Part shown: positions 21,248-33,245 of the stretch, piece by piece
Numbering within the stretch: position 1 is the stretch's first letter
How the letters are laid out: each line of letters begins with the position of its first letter
Assembly: GCA_002897115.2 (NCBI GenBank)
Contig: BCIH01000010.1
Location: 192,179-256,178 of the forward strand
Source: Prototheca cutis
Lineage: Eukaryota > Chlorophyta > Trebouxiophyceae > Chlorellales > Chlorellaceae
DNA length: 64,000 nucleotides
Direction of reading: 5' to 3'
Notes under the pieces: generated by a model
What the model was told of the DNA's origin: nothing
Databases searched by the model: none
Seen by the model: the letters and a program-made list of their open reading frames with translations, nothing else
Made by a program: the position numbers and the translations under genes

Positions 21248-24200
21248 ATGGCAAACCACGTGACGCCCGGCGGAGTCATGGCGCTCTGGGTCCTGGTGGC
21301 CATCGCTGTCGGGCCCCATCTGGTGAGGAGCCCCCCCAACTGCCTAGCAGGCGAGATTTCTCTGTCCTACACCTTACATTGCACAACAGTAATAACCAAT
21401 TTACGTCCCGCAGGTTTTTGGGAACTCTATGGCCTTCTTCGAGTCACCGTACACCCCCACCGCGGGCCGGAGTAAGCTTCCTTGGGTCGGGTTCCGGCCG
21501 CCTAAGCATGACCGGTGCACCAGGAGACAGCTCCCAGGCTGCATGCCTGGTCCACAGACGTTCCGTCCCAATTCTATTGGCATGCAGATAACATTATTTT
21601 CGTCGGCGACATGTTCTCGACCCCTTCCTGCGCCATTGATTCTTCGTGTGTTCCGGACTCGGCTCCGCTCCGGCGCAGCGTGGTGCGGATCAGCCACCCG
21701 TTAATTGGCGGTTTCTGCACGGGCACCCTCATCAGGGGCCCTGGCAAGCGGGTGTTTGTGCTCACCGCAAGGCACTGCGTGGACAGGAAGCTTCTCCGCT
21801 TTGTCTACCCTTGGAGCACATACAGCATCAACTACAACTACCACCTGCCGTGCAATGCCACGAGCGTGGACGACGTGACCACCACGTACGACGGTATCCT
21901 GACGGTGAGAGCACCAGGCACATTGCGGATGACCTGAAGCAGAGCAAGCATGGTGCTGCTTTGTGCATGGCACGATTGGCCGTTGCACCAACCGCCGATC
22001 AATCTGGCTGCAGGCCTAGCGCCCACAATACCCCGACCGTCAAATCTTGGGGTGTCGCGATGCCACACCCCTGCACACCCCTGCGCCACTCGCCACAGGG
22101 CCTCAGTGTCCTGTTCAATGATGTGAACTCTGACATTGCCGTGCTGGAGGTGCTCCAGGACATTCCTCCCGAGTGGGGTGTGCAGTTGGCAGGTAGGGCA
22201 TCGCTCACCGAATGGCGCCTGGATGGACTGAGTGGGGCGGGTCGATGATTGGGCGCGGGTTATTTTCCCCCATCGAAACCCGCCTTGTTCCATCTCCTTG
22301 TGTGCCATCAATCTCAGGCAGCGTTTCCCACCTGGCGCCCAACACCAGCTCAGGGGTTTCGCTTTCCGACTCCTCCACAGGTTGGGACAGCACACCATTG
22401 GATCCAGACTTTTTGGTGGAGACGGTGTCCCACCCGCTGGGCGATTCCCAAAAGTACTTCATGGGAGAGTGAGTGACGGGGCACGCTGGGTTGAGGCCCT
22501 GCGACAAGGAAGAATCAGAGTCTGCATAGCAACAATGGGATGCAATGCCTGCAGTGACCATGCTCACCACGCCGCCCATTCCCACCCACAGAGTCTTTGA
22601 CGAATACTACAAGCTGGATACGTCCATCTCGCATGGCATCCATGTCATCGATGGCAACTGCTCGGAAGTGGACTGCGGTTTTTACCGCGTCAGTGTCCTG
22701 GATGGCTTCATGGGGCCCTCGTCCAGCGGTTGCGGCCTTCTGAGCACAGGTGCAGTTGGGGGCATTCGGGGGAGTCCAGGGGAATCCGGACGTGTTCAGT
22801 GCAGGGCTCCGCAGCTGTCCCGTCACATGGGACACAGCACATGGCCACATGTCCCCAGAATACAAACCCAGACTCGCGCCAAGCCTTCCACGCAAACCCC
22901 TCCCTCTCCTTTGGCATGCAGAGCTCAACCGTGTGGTTGGGACGCTGTCCACTAAGAACAACTCGTACGACGAGACATGTGTGCAGTTTACTGACCCGCA
23001 GAATGTCGACGCCACGCAGTTTGGGTTTGGCAAAGTGTCCAAGGTGCATGGAGGCGAGGGTTTGGGATTGGCACTGCTGTGGTCGCTGCAAGGCACAAGA
23101 ACAGCTGGAACCCAGNCAAGTAGATTATCCAATCATCCTGAGAGCAATCAACTTCCCTAAACTGGCCTCCGCCCCGGGCCCCACCCCACCCAAATCCATA
23201 CAGGCCTGGGAGAACGGCCTGTACCACCTGTTTGGCGGCTCCCCCGATGAGCCTGAGGCAACTGATTTCGAGGAGTACACCAGCCCGGTGCCCACCGTTG
23301 CCATCGGCAACATCGTGCCGGAGGTTGACCCGGGCAAGGGGCCAACTGCCTTTTCCGTTGTGTGAGTGTCAAATGGGGGTCATGTGCAGTGAAAAGCATG
23401 CTGCATGCGTCAACCAAAGAACCCGCCGCCTGAGGCGCCGCTGCACGTCCCGCCGCCACCGGATTTCCCTGGGTGCACGCATGCCATGCACAGCAGCGGG
23501 GTGCTCGCACTGACTGCCAGATGCCATGCACCTTTCCACAGGCTCCAGCAGGAACCGCTGAACGACACAGTCATCGCCCTCGAGTCGGTGCACCCCCACG
23601 CCGTGACGTTGAGTCAGCACCACCTGGTCTTCACGCCCGAGAACTGGGACCTGCCGCAGTACGTCAACCTCACCGCAAGTGCGTCCACGTGGCATGGCAG
23701 AAACCGCTTTGCACCACCGCAGCATGGCAGGGGTTGGGAAAGGGTGGGGGGTCACCAGTCGCTTTGTTCTTGATACGTCGTTCCCGTCGTCACCTTGTCG
23801 GTGGGGCGCGGTGCGGGCACATCACCCCACCCAGCTGCGCAATACGTTCCACCCACTCGCCACCCTTCTGCCCTGCAGCCCCAGAGTTTGTGCGCAAGGG
23901 CAGGACGCGCCAGTTTGAGGTCCGGCTGCGCTGGACTGCCTACGACGACGAGGGGCGCAAAGTGCGGCGCCGCAAGACCATCACGTGCGTGGCGTGGGCC
24001 CGTGGTCCATGTTGTGTTTGCTGTTTCTGTGCGACAATTGGCCTCAAAACGAGCAAGGAAAGCCTGGCAGGGCAACTGGCAGGGGTGCGCCACCCTCCAT
24101 GAGGCAGGAGCACCAACAAACTCTGGACCCCACCGTCGATGCATCACCACCCAACCACAGGGGCGTGGCATGGAAGAACTTGACTGGGAACAGCTTCTTC

Positions 24201-26633
24201 AACCCCATCACCGTGGAGCTTCCCTACGACGACGACGTCTTCCTGGACGAGCAGGTTTGCAGGGAAGCGTCCTGGGAGGGTTCTGATACAGTTGCGTAAC
24301 AGAGTGTCTGACACCCCAAACCCAGGTCGAGCGCCGCCAGTCGGAATTGTCAGTCCTGGGTCGACACAGTCCCTCCCCCATTCCCTTGCACGTACTTGCA
24401 TAGGGGCTCAACCCTGTTGTGCCCATGATGGATGATCATGTGGGACCCTTCATCCCGGGCGCCTACTTTAGGTTTGTGCCGAAGGAGAACCAGGTGAGGT
24501 CCACAGTCGGACCTTTTGGCCTTGGGATGGGAGCAGGGACGTGCCCCAGCAGGGTCAGCATCAAGTTTACGTCTGACCACTGCCTGCAGTGGTCTGGCCC
24601 GCATGCTGGTGTGCTCCACGCCTACCAATCCAAACCGCCGTCTGACACCATAAAATCCTGGGCAGGGCATCCGCATCCGGGCGTGTCCCTCTGGAGAGCA
24701 CACAGACAACCTGACGGCAGCGGTATCGGCATTCGATTCGCAGTGGCTGGAGTACAGCACCCTTCCGTGAGTGGTGACGCAGACTGCAAGGCTGCCTGCA
24801 TGAGCGTGTGGGGTCTGTATAGCCTCTGTTTCGGCGCCGCACCGCTTGCATCCGCCCCTCGCTCAATTAAACATGTGGCACCCAAAACACCGGCATGCAG
24901 GACCTTTTGGCACAAGACAGACGACCCGTACCCCGGCTGCTCAGAGCGCCTGGTGGGCGTGCGTGCACATGAAGGCACGCAGGGGGGTACTGGGCATTTT
25001 GGTGCATTGTGTGCTCCATGACATGCTGGAACTCGTCGCGGATCCATGCCATTGTCCTCCTCCTGTTGGGTACAACGCCTGCACAACTGCACTGCCATTG
25101 CCTCCTGCTGCTGCTCCCTTGGAAGACTGCGCCGCCGCATGTGCTCCCAGCCTCATGCTGGGTTGCCAACCTCCCCCCTGATCTCAATTCACCAAACTCT
25201 CACCCCCCGCAGAGCTCTTCTTTGTGGTCTGGCCAGGCATGGAGAACACCCTCCCCGGTTACAGGCGAAACCTCTCCGATGCCTTTTCAGTTTCAGTGGA
25301 GATGACACCCATGCTGCCGGTGCGTACGTGGGGTCGGACATGTTGCAGTCTGGCATTTCCTGGCCTGGACTCCCGACGCTGCCCAGCCAAGTTGTGCACC
25401 TTGTGTCGCCAAGACCTCCCTTGCTTGTCTATGCCCCAGGCACATGCTCAACGCAGCAACCCACCCCGCTGGCCTCTCACTCCCCACAAACCATGCAGAT
25501 CTTCAATGGAGCAACTAATGACGGTGGCCTCATCCCCATCAAAGACTTGCCTTACGCCCACCAGTATACGGTGCGTGGACGCACCTCGAGACGGGGCGGT
25601 CCGTCGGTGGCTGCGCGCACGGACGTCACCTGGAATACTCCCATGCACTGCACTCCCCATTTCTCTCACTGCCAAGACCCGGTTCAACCCTCTGGCCACT
25701 GCACCCGCCTGCAGACGAGGATGCTGTACCCCCGGACATTCATCGTGAGGCGAGAGGAGGATACGTACGTCAACGCCACCACATGCCTGCCAGACTCGGA
25801 GCTGGGCAGCGCCATTGCTGTACTGGACGAGACGTTGGAGACAATCAGGTGCATCCCGTGGGTGGGAAGGGGGAGGGGAGGCAACGCACGTCTGCACCTG
25901 CATGCGTGCGAGCAGCAGAGCTCGTGCACCCCTCATCGAAAACCCCTCTACCACCCCTCATCTGCAGCGACACGGGCGTTGCCACCTTGGGTTCCTGTGG
26001 GACACTAAGCGACATCTTGCTTGAAGGGGGACGGCAGTACTTGTTCATCGTCACCACGCCTGCAGACCAGGTGGGCAGAGGGGGGTTATTTGGTCTGTGA
26101 CAACAGGTCTTCACAGTGGGGCCAAGGCATAGCGACGCACCACTCCGCCTCAAGTGCTCTGCACCCGTTCAGGACTTCTGTACCCTCATGCTCCTGCGTA
26201 GGCATCCATGCATGCCGGCGGCCGGTCCGTGAATTTCAGGGTCGAGATAGAGGCATGAGCCGGCTTGGCTGGGCGATGCTGCCACAGGACCCGTGGGCAG
26301 CTCCCCAGGGCATGCTCCACCTCCCCATCCAACGCCATTCTCAGCAACACCCAAATTTTCATTCCATTGCTCTAGCTTCTCAAATAACCCTCCGATGCAT
26401 CCAGGCATCACACCATGAGCCCACCATTTCCATTGCCTTTCTTATTTCGCGTTCCAAATGCAAAGGGGATTGCTTCCGTGACAAATTTCAGGATCAGACC
26501 AGCGACCCTAGATGGCATAGCATCCGTAGCATCCGGCTGGAACCCCTTCCCCCCAATTGCAGCTGGCTTTGGGCTTCTGCTGTCACAGGTTGACCACAAG
26601 GGTTGCGTCATGGTGATTGCCAGGGGCACCTGA
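21248..26633 (+). CDS. Secreted trypsin-like serine protease with C-terminal accessory domains
   Basis: Nineteen exons keep frame: 21248-21322, 21414-21471, 21588-21904, 22099-22192, 22381-22468, 22592-22749, 22922-23043, 23204-23361, 23542-23678, 23879-23984, 24161-24254, 24404-24493, 24666-24766, 24901-24962, 25213-25319, 25499-25570, 25715-25848, 25968-26070, 26589-26633; 706 residues. Exon 1 is a 25-codon signal peptide. The triad is visible: H107 in LTARHC, D162 in NSDIAVLE, S256 in GPSSSGCGL. GWDS and SHPLGDS between D and S recall bacterial lysyl-endopeptidase-type enzymes. After the protease come a Calx-beta-like strand motif (FTPENWDLPQYVNLTA, about 24% of the gene further on), further beta-rich segments, and a PPC-like end with paired Cys. 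Extracellular proteolysis is inferred; the substrate is unknown. The least certain junction is exon 14/15. Confidence 0.85.
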
Positions 26634-26982
26634 ACGTTAGTGTGGTGCACAGCCGAGCACCCCCAGACAGGGGTTCAGGTTGGCGCAGCGGAGATACAGG
26701 AATCATGCATGTCGAAGGGACTTGTGAGTACCACATTCTGAGAGTAAAACGAACGGAAACTCCACCAGTCTGTGCAGGAGTCATGTGGCTGTGGTGCCAG
26801 TGGCCTGCTTGGCAGGCCCACCGGGTTGAGAACCGGATCGATCTCCCGGCGGCTATCCTGTCCGTGCCCTCTTCGCCCAATTCACTTTCGGCCTCCCTTG
26901 CCAAGAGAAGTTCCGAACAATCTCCGCCGGGCTCTTATGACCAACAACTCGCAGCGCTATCCAACAAAGAAATCTATGGTAA
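26634..26982. other. Intergenic, promoter region of RPS16
   Basis: About 350 bp between the protease stop and the RPS16 start. Nothing specific is recognised. Confidence 0.4.
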
Positions 26983-27914
26983 ATGAGCATGAGTGTCACG
27001 CTGCGGGCCCCCGCCAAGGCTGGACCCTTGCAACTGAGCTTTAGAGGCAATGTCGGTGGGGCGAGGCTCACCAGCCCGGTAAGCGAGGCTGGCAAAGGGG
27101 ATAGTGAGCGTGTTTTGTTTCCCAGTGTCCATGTCGATGCATTGTGTGATGCTGACTGTGCTCCATCGCGTCGTGTGCTGCCGCAGGTGAACCGGAATGT
27201 GAGCGAGACCATTGCCAGGCCCCGGAACGGCCTGGTGGTGGAGAACAGAGTGCGGGTGCGTGGGTTTTGCTGGAGAGGCGCGTCGTTGAGAGCGAGCCCA
27301 ACAGGCGTCTCTCCCTGATCATTGCATTGCTATGCGCCATCAGGAACGTGCCTGTGCCTCATGCGTGCGAGCTCCTGACGTGGAAGGGTGCCAGGGGTTG
27401 GTGAAGCGTGCTCCCTGATNGTGTGACAAACAAGGCGGCAGGCAGGCCGACGGGCCCCTCGCTTGCCCGTGTGTTGCTCTGTACACCTCTCTTCGCAGCC
27501 CCAGTCCTCCCCTTATCTTGCTCATGCCAGATACGCTTCACGCGGATGGGCAGGAAGAAGCTGCCCTTTTACCGCATCATTGCCATCGACAGCCGTCGCC
27601 GGCGTGACGGCCGCCCGCTCGAGGTCCGCCAAGGTTTCTAGTTTTGGGTGGTTTGGAGGCTTGCCCGGCTTGAGCACACCTCTGCTGTCACATGTGCAGT
27701 GCTCGAGCGCACAGCAAGTTCACTGCCACACGTCGTATGCCCCAACCCCCCGTGCTCACCCCGCTTTCTCCTGCAGTACCTTGGGTGGTACAATCCGATG
27801 AGCAAGGAAGTCAGCCTGGCCAAGGACGGAATCCAGCGCTGGCTGGAACGCGGCGCGGAACCCAGCGACACCGTCGCTGCCCTGCTCCGCAAGGAGCTCG
27901 TGCTCAAGGACTGA
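26983..27914 (+). CDS. RPS16: Organellar (probably plastid) ribosomal protein S16, bS16 family
   Basis: Four exons, all phase 0: 26983-27078, 27187-27255, 27531-27623 and 27777-27914; 132 residues. The first 55 residues (exons 1-2) are Arg/Ser/Ala-rich with few acids, like an organellar targeting peptide. The rest is a complete bS16 core: [29 protein letters not shown] and YLGWYNP, then the typical helical end ([19 protein letters not shown]). bS16 is a small-subunit protein needed for 30S assembly. It is plastid-encoded in many algae and plants; here it is nuclear with introns. A mitochondrial destination cannot be excluded from sequence alone. One N lies in intron 2. Confidence 0.92.
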
Positions 27915-28877
27915 ACACACTTGACGTAGCGGAGGTGAAGGAGCCGTTTGTCTGAGGATGAATCGGGGCCGCCCGGCTCCCATGATCCGCCCCAGCAGTG
28001 GATAGACGCACGTGCTGCAGGTCTGGCGGTCGCTTCGGCTGGCCAGCACCCCCATCTCATGGCTCAGCCTGGCATGCATGCCCTCAGCCGACTCCAACAC
28101 GGTCATGGTTGGTACGGAGTGGCCCATTGGCTCTTGGAACGTGGCTCGCCCGCGCCAGGGTCAAACTGCGACAAGGCCGAGCCGCGCTGCCATTGCCTGA
28201 TACATTGGGGCCAGCCCACCGGCAGCTTCTCACACCTCCTTTTGATTGAGTGCATCGGACAACGACTCTGGGCACTGCAGCGGCCGGCCATGCTGGAGTC
28301 CGCTACTTCAGGAGCTATCATTGGACTGAACTGGAATCTGGCAGGGCGATCATGGTCGCCAGATGGCCATATGGGCAGTCCCTAGGCCCTACGGACCAGT
28401 CCAGGTCCAACCCATGCAGAATCATGTTCCAAACTGAAACCTTCCTTACACTGACATGTGCTTGTCTCTATGCTGAAGCCTCACCTGGTACGGTCAGGGC
28501 ACTCCAAACGCGTGCATTCTCCACTTGGAATGACTGTACACGCTCCCCTGTGATCAATTGGCTTGCTGGAGCGAAAAACTGCAGTGCCTGCGTCTGATCA
28601 GGGGCGCCGATAATGTCAATCAGGTCATCCGACCCCGCGGCACCCGTCATCCCTCCGGATGAGCAGAGCTTAACGGAATGCAGATCCCCAGCACTGGATT
28701 TGCACGACCATAAATAACTCACAGGCCGTACAGAATTCCAGTATTTGATTTACCGTCGAATGAGCTCCTTGAGATCCCGGTTTGCGCACTCGCTGATCGG
28801 ATCGTCGTCGCTGCGCTGCTCATCGCAGAGTAGAGTCATCGCCACCCTGGCCGCACCAATCACCTAAAGCAAGCACC
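27915..28877. other. Intergenic between RPS16 and the oxidoreductase
   Basis: About 960 bp with only short spurious frames on both strands. Bases 28700-28760 are AT-richer. It should hold the RPS16 3' UTR and the oxidoreductase promoter. Confidence 0.5.
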
Positions 28878-30486
28878 ATGGCGACCCTGCCCATCCGAAT
28901 CGGCGTCATTGGCGCTGGTGGAAACACAAAATTGCAGCACATTCCCAAGCTCCAGTCCCTGCCAGGCGTGCTCATCAAGGTGATCAGCAACCGCAGCGTG
29001 GAGAGCAGCGCCGCCGTCGCTCAGCAGTTTGGGATTCCAAAGGTAAGTTGCTGAGTGGGTGGGTGCCGTGCGGGGATATGCAGCATGGAACATGTGTAAC
29101 ATTGCATCATGCGCCCTCTGGCGAGTTCCATGCTGAATGTCAGTCTTACATGCTTTGACCCAGGCGACGGCCGATTGGAGGTCNGTGGTGGAGGACCCTG
29201 AGCTCGACGCCATCGTCATCGGCACGTGGCCAAACATGCACCACACGCTCGTCTGTGCGGCCCTCCAGGCAGGCAAACACGTCCTCTGCGAAGCCCGCAT
29301 GGTGAGCGCGTCATTGGCTGGCACGAGAGGTCCAATGTCTTGTCNNCNNCNCNCNCCNCNCNNNCNCNANCCCCCCCCCCCCCCCCTTTCCAAAAAATTA
29401 CATCAACAGGCCATGAACTACAGTGAGGCCAAGGACATGCTGCGGGAGGCAAGACGTCACCCGACACTGGTCACGCAGATCGTGCCGAGCCCATACACCC
29501 TTCCCTACGATGCCACAATCCGGCACATTGTCAAGTGAGAGTAGTAGGGAAACTCAGCATTGCATTGCTGGCATTGATGAGATGCTGATTTGCTGTTGAA
29601 ATACAAAACATATTGACCTCTATTCCCCTCAATACTCAATGCAGGTCTGGACAGCTGGGGCAGCTGACGTACATCAGCGTGCGCAGCCAGGCCGGCTGGG
29701 CGGATGAGTGGGGCGCGCCCCTCGCCTTCCGCAACGACAAGGAGCTGTCCGGGGACAACATCCTGAGCATGGGCATCTTGTACGAGGCGCTGGCAAGGTA
29801 TGTGGTGAATGTGGGTGAACATGCTGCGGATGGATGGACCATTTCTCACCCTTTGCCCAGCGAACCCCCCCCACCTCCCCACACCCACCCCCACACCCCA
29901 CAATTCGCACTGCAGGTGGGTTGGGCATGCCACGTCTGTGATGGCCATGGGTCAGACGGTGGTGAAGATGCGGACGGACCAGTCTTCGGGTGAGCTGCGG
30001 CCTGCCGACGTGCCGGACCACGTCGATATCCTGGCCACCATGGCCTGCGGCGCCCAGGCCCATCTTGTGTTTAGCGCTGTTGCAGGTCTGTGCTTTTGAT
30101 AATGTGTTTGACAGGGGGCATTCATTTCACATAGTGATTTTTTGGTAGAACCCAAGCCCTGACATGGCCATGCTCCAACTCACGGAACCCTCGCAGGCGG
30201 GCGGGCGCCGGGCATGGAATTCTGGCTGCATGGCACCGAGGGCACGCTGCACCTGGACGTGAGTGGGCGGGCGCTGACGCTGACGCCTCGCGGCGGCCAG
30301 GCCGCGGCCGTGCCGCTGCGCGAGCCGGGCACCTGGCGCGTGGAGGAGGAGTTTGTGGGTGCCATCCGCGGCCAAGGCCCCGTTCGCCTCACCGACTTTG
30401 CCACGGCCACGCGGTACATGGAGTTTACTTCGGCTGTGGCAGAGAGCCTGCGCACGGGCCACACCGTCGGCATGGGTGTCGTCTGA
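28878..30486 (+). CDS. Gfo/Idh/MocA-family NAD(P)-dependent oxidoreductase
   Basis: Six exons: 28878-29042, 29164-29301, 29410-29534, 29645-29797, 29916-30085 and 30197-30486; 346 residues, the usual family length. The N-terminal Rossmann fold shows [16 protein letters not shown], then [15 protein letters not shown] and [13 protein letters not shown]. The C-terminal alpha/beta dimer and substrate domain spans about residues 125-346 ([36 protein letters not shown]). Family members reduce or oxidise sugars, inositols or related compounds; the substrate here is not predictable. The usual E-K-P motif after the Rossmann fold is replaced by C-E-A-R-M, so the canonical catalytic Lys is missing. Intron 2 carries an N-rich poly-C tract. 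Confidence 0.9.
29345..29386 (+). repeat. Poly-C tract with Ns in an intron
   Basis: An N-interspersed C stretch (29345-29370) is followed by C16, ending about 23 bases before the 3' splice site at 29409. Ns probably reflect sequencing failure through the homopolymer. Confidence 0.8.
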
Positions 30487-30964
30487 TGACTGTCGCCTCG
30501 GTCCAGTGCAGGGTGTCTCCGCTGGCACTGTTTGTCCGTCTGCAGGCCCCCATCATGTTGCATGCCAAGAACTGGGCAGAAATGCATCGACACATCGTCC
30601 GCCCAATGTGTTACCCATTGCAACCTCCACTCTCCACACACGGGCAAGCGCCAGCCACCGACCCAGGCAAAGCACCCCGCCTGGCTGGCCATATCTATGG
30701 ATTACATATGCATGCATGGGACGAATCAGGGAATGGGCACGGCACAAAAATGCGTGCAGCCTGGCATGGCCCCGTCGCTGGGGGTGGGCACGCCTGGGCC
30801 CTGTCAGACGATGATTAGGGATGCAAACGGTCCAGAAACCCATCATATTTCACGATTGCTCGGAAGGGAAATGAGCCACCAAGAGAGGCGAGGCGGTATC
30901 ATGTGCTGTGGGTACGGTCTGGGTGTGTCGGCCCCAAAGGATGAGGCCAAACCAACACTCCCGC
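30487..30964. other. Convergent intergenic region
   Basis: About 480 bp between the oxidoreductase stop (+) and the stop of the next gene (-). No coding frame or RNA is recognised. Confidence 0.5.
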
Positions 30965-32537
30965 TTACAGGGAAGAGGACTCGGCGTCCTTGCAAGCGGA
31001 GCAGTTGAGGAAGGAACCAACGTCCGCTGAGCCGGCGTTCAGGGAGCCCACATTGGCTGCAGATGCAGGTTGGGGGATGGAGGAATGAGAACCTGACGTC
31101 CAGCAGGGCGAACATGAGCCAGAGGGGCACAGTATGCGTGGCACTGTAGCTGGGAAAGATGCAGCCCCATCACACACCGATGCCCCACCAGCATTCGCAC
31201 CGGATCCCAGGTTGAAGTCGCCCACGTTGGACGAGCCGTTGTTGAAGTTGCCAATGTTGCTGTCGCCCACNTTGCCAAAACTGTGAGCGGATTGGAAGGC
31301 CAGGAGTTTTGATGATTAACTATGGCCATGCGCACTGGTCTCTGCAGTGCAGCCACTCCCGCAGCACGCTGGCCCGTCCAGCCCAACCCCCAGGAACGCC
31401 GCATCCCCGCTGGCTTCCCAGACAACCCCATTCCCCCCAAAATAAACCCACCCATCATTGTTGCCGCCGATGTTGGGTAAGGACTTGCCGCAGCCGGCGC
31501 CCTTGTCGTTGCGGACGCATTCGATGAACTTGAAAGCGGTGCAGGTGCCGGGGGTGCCCTGGCACGTGTCGCCTGTGGGCATGCAGGCGATCATGATGTG
31601 AGGNTGTGCACGAGGCGTGCCAGAGGTGACACAGGTGTCAGAGAAAGAAAACAGGTGACGGCATGGGTGTGACAGCTGGACAGCAGCATGCACAGTAGGG
31701 CCCCCAACAGCTTCCGAGCGCCGCCCCACTCACCAGAGCCGATGAAGATGGAGCGCACCACGTGGCCCGCGGAGAAGTCGCTTTGGCGGAACTGGGCGGC
31801 CCTGTCCAGGCCCATGCGCCTGTGTGACAGAGAGGAAAACGGGGCGTGCTCGAACAGGAGCTGGCGGCCAGGGCGGTTGCAGTGCGCGTCGCTGAGCACG
31901 CATGGCAATGAACCCTCGTGACACAGTGATTGCTAGAATTTCAAGGCGGTGGGCGACAACAAATGCATGTGCTGGGAATCCGTACCAGAAATCCCGGCAC
32001 CCCCTCAGATCCAGGCCCAATGGCCCCCCACCACCACACGCCATTCCACCAACTGACTTGCACCAGGCGTCGGCGACCAGCTTGCCGCCAGACTTGTCAG
32101 TCTCATCGGCCGCGAAAGCAATCTGGTGGGTGAGGTCCTCGAAGACAAGGGTGATGGCAGGCTGAGGGAACACCCAGCAGTCGGGGTACGCATCCCAGCC
32201 GGTGATGTTGAGCACATTGTACAGGGCTGCAGTGTGCGGGCAGGGTTTTGGAGGGCGGCAGCTCACGAATAAGAAGCCTCATCCAATCCACCGATGTTTG
32301 TTTGGGAAACTGTGAACAACGACAATTCCTTGCCGTACAAAGGCAGGGAGCAGCTGCCCTCAACCCGATCAGGACGTGCGCGCAGTCGTGAAAGGCATCT
32401 CATTCGAGTCACGGGCCCGTGTTCCATCTTCCCCCCGGGGGCTCACGCTCGAGCTCCTGCAGCACTGGGAACTGTTCGTCTGCCGCCGCAGCGGAGCCCA
32501 CCAGGGCGATGATCATGGCGAGTGCAAACGTCCTCAT
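30965..32537 (-). CDS. Secreted protein with four-Cys module and NxGxx pentapeptide repeats
   Basis: Five exons: 32447-32537, 32058-32226, 31734-31819, 31452-31572 and 30965-31280; 260 residues with all phases consistent. A clear signal peptide (MRTFALAMIIALVGSAAAA) is followed by a domain of about 85 residues containing NITGWDAYPDCWVFP and IAFAADETDKSGG. Then a four-Cys module (CQGTPGTC...ECVRNDKGAGC) runs directly into NxGxx repeats (NIG-GN, NDG-FG, NVG-DS, NIG-NF, NNG-SS, NVG-DF, NLG-SG). A second short NxG block and Cys pairs sit near the C-terminus. The Cys module plus repeats matches the gene at 1098-4780 in spacing. NxGxx arrays elsewhere (mycobacterial MPTR proteins) are predicted beta-helical. 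Function is unknown. Confidence 0.82.
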
Positions 32538-33245
32538 GGCTGCGGGGGGGAGCAGTGCCGAACGCGGAGGAGCTTCGCGTCAAGTATCATACCCTGAGGC
32601 GGCTATGCATGGGTTGGACACCTGCGCGCGTCCTTCGCCCGCATCACGCCAACCCTAGATTCACCCATAATTAACATCACTTTACAATACGACCGACCAT
32701 GACAACCGCCGCCAGGCACCCGATCCGCGTGGGGACCTCACCGTTTTCAAATTCAGACGTGTCCCCTGGGGTAGACTGCAGCGGGAGGCAGAGATTGTTC
32801 CAATGAACAATCACTCCAAGTTATAATATGAGCAGTGTCCGCAGAGCGATATGAGAAGGGTTTTATGGGCGATGGCCCATGAGATTCCGTATTGACCAGA
32901 CCGCGTCGCTCGCTTCGCGGCGGGGAACCAGAGGCGGCAACGCAGCGGGTTGTTTGAGAAACTCACCGGCGAGCGTTTCCCCACCGGGGTGCTGCACTAT
33001 CGCGAACGGCTCATCAAAACGTCGCTCATTTGAAACCGAGTGATCCATTTGTCTTGTTTAATATATTGCATGACCTTTTCCTGTGATGCTTGGGAGTTCT
33101 TTTCAGAGGAAGGGCGCCGTCCCAGCTGCAGGCAGGTTTCGGCATGGGTGGGTTGGTTCCCGAGCGGAGGACACGTCTCAGAGCTTTGACGATTTCGGCA
33201 ATAAACAGACAATGGAGTATTGTGACTATTTCAAGGATAATTCAC
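32538..33245. promoter_or_regulatory. Divergent intergenic region, probable two-way promoter
   Basis: It lies between the NxGxx-repeat gene (-) and ELP4 (+). Bases 32660-32870 are AT-rich for this genome. In-frame ATG at 33144 is an alternative ELP4 start. No specific element is assigned. Confidence 0.4.
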
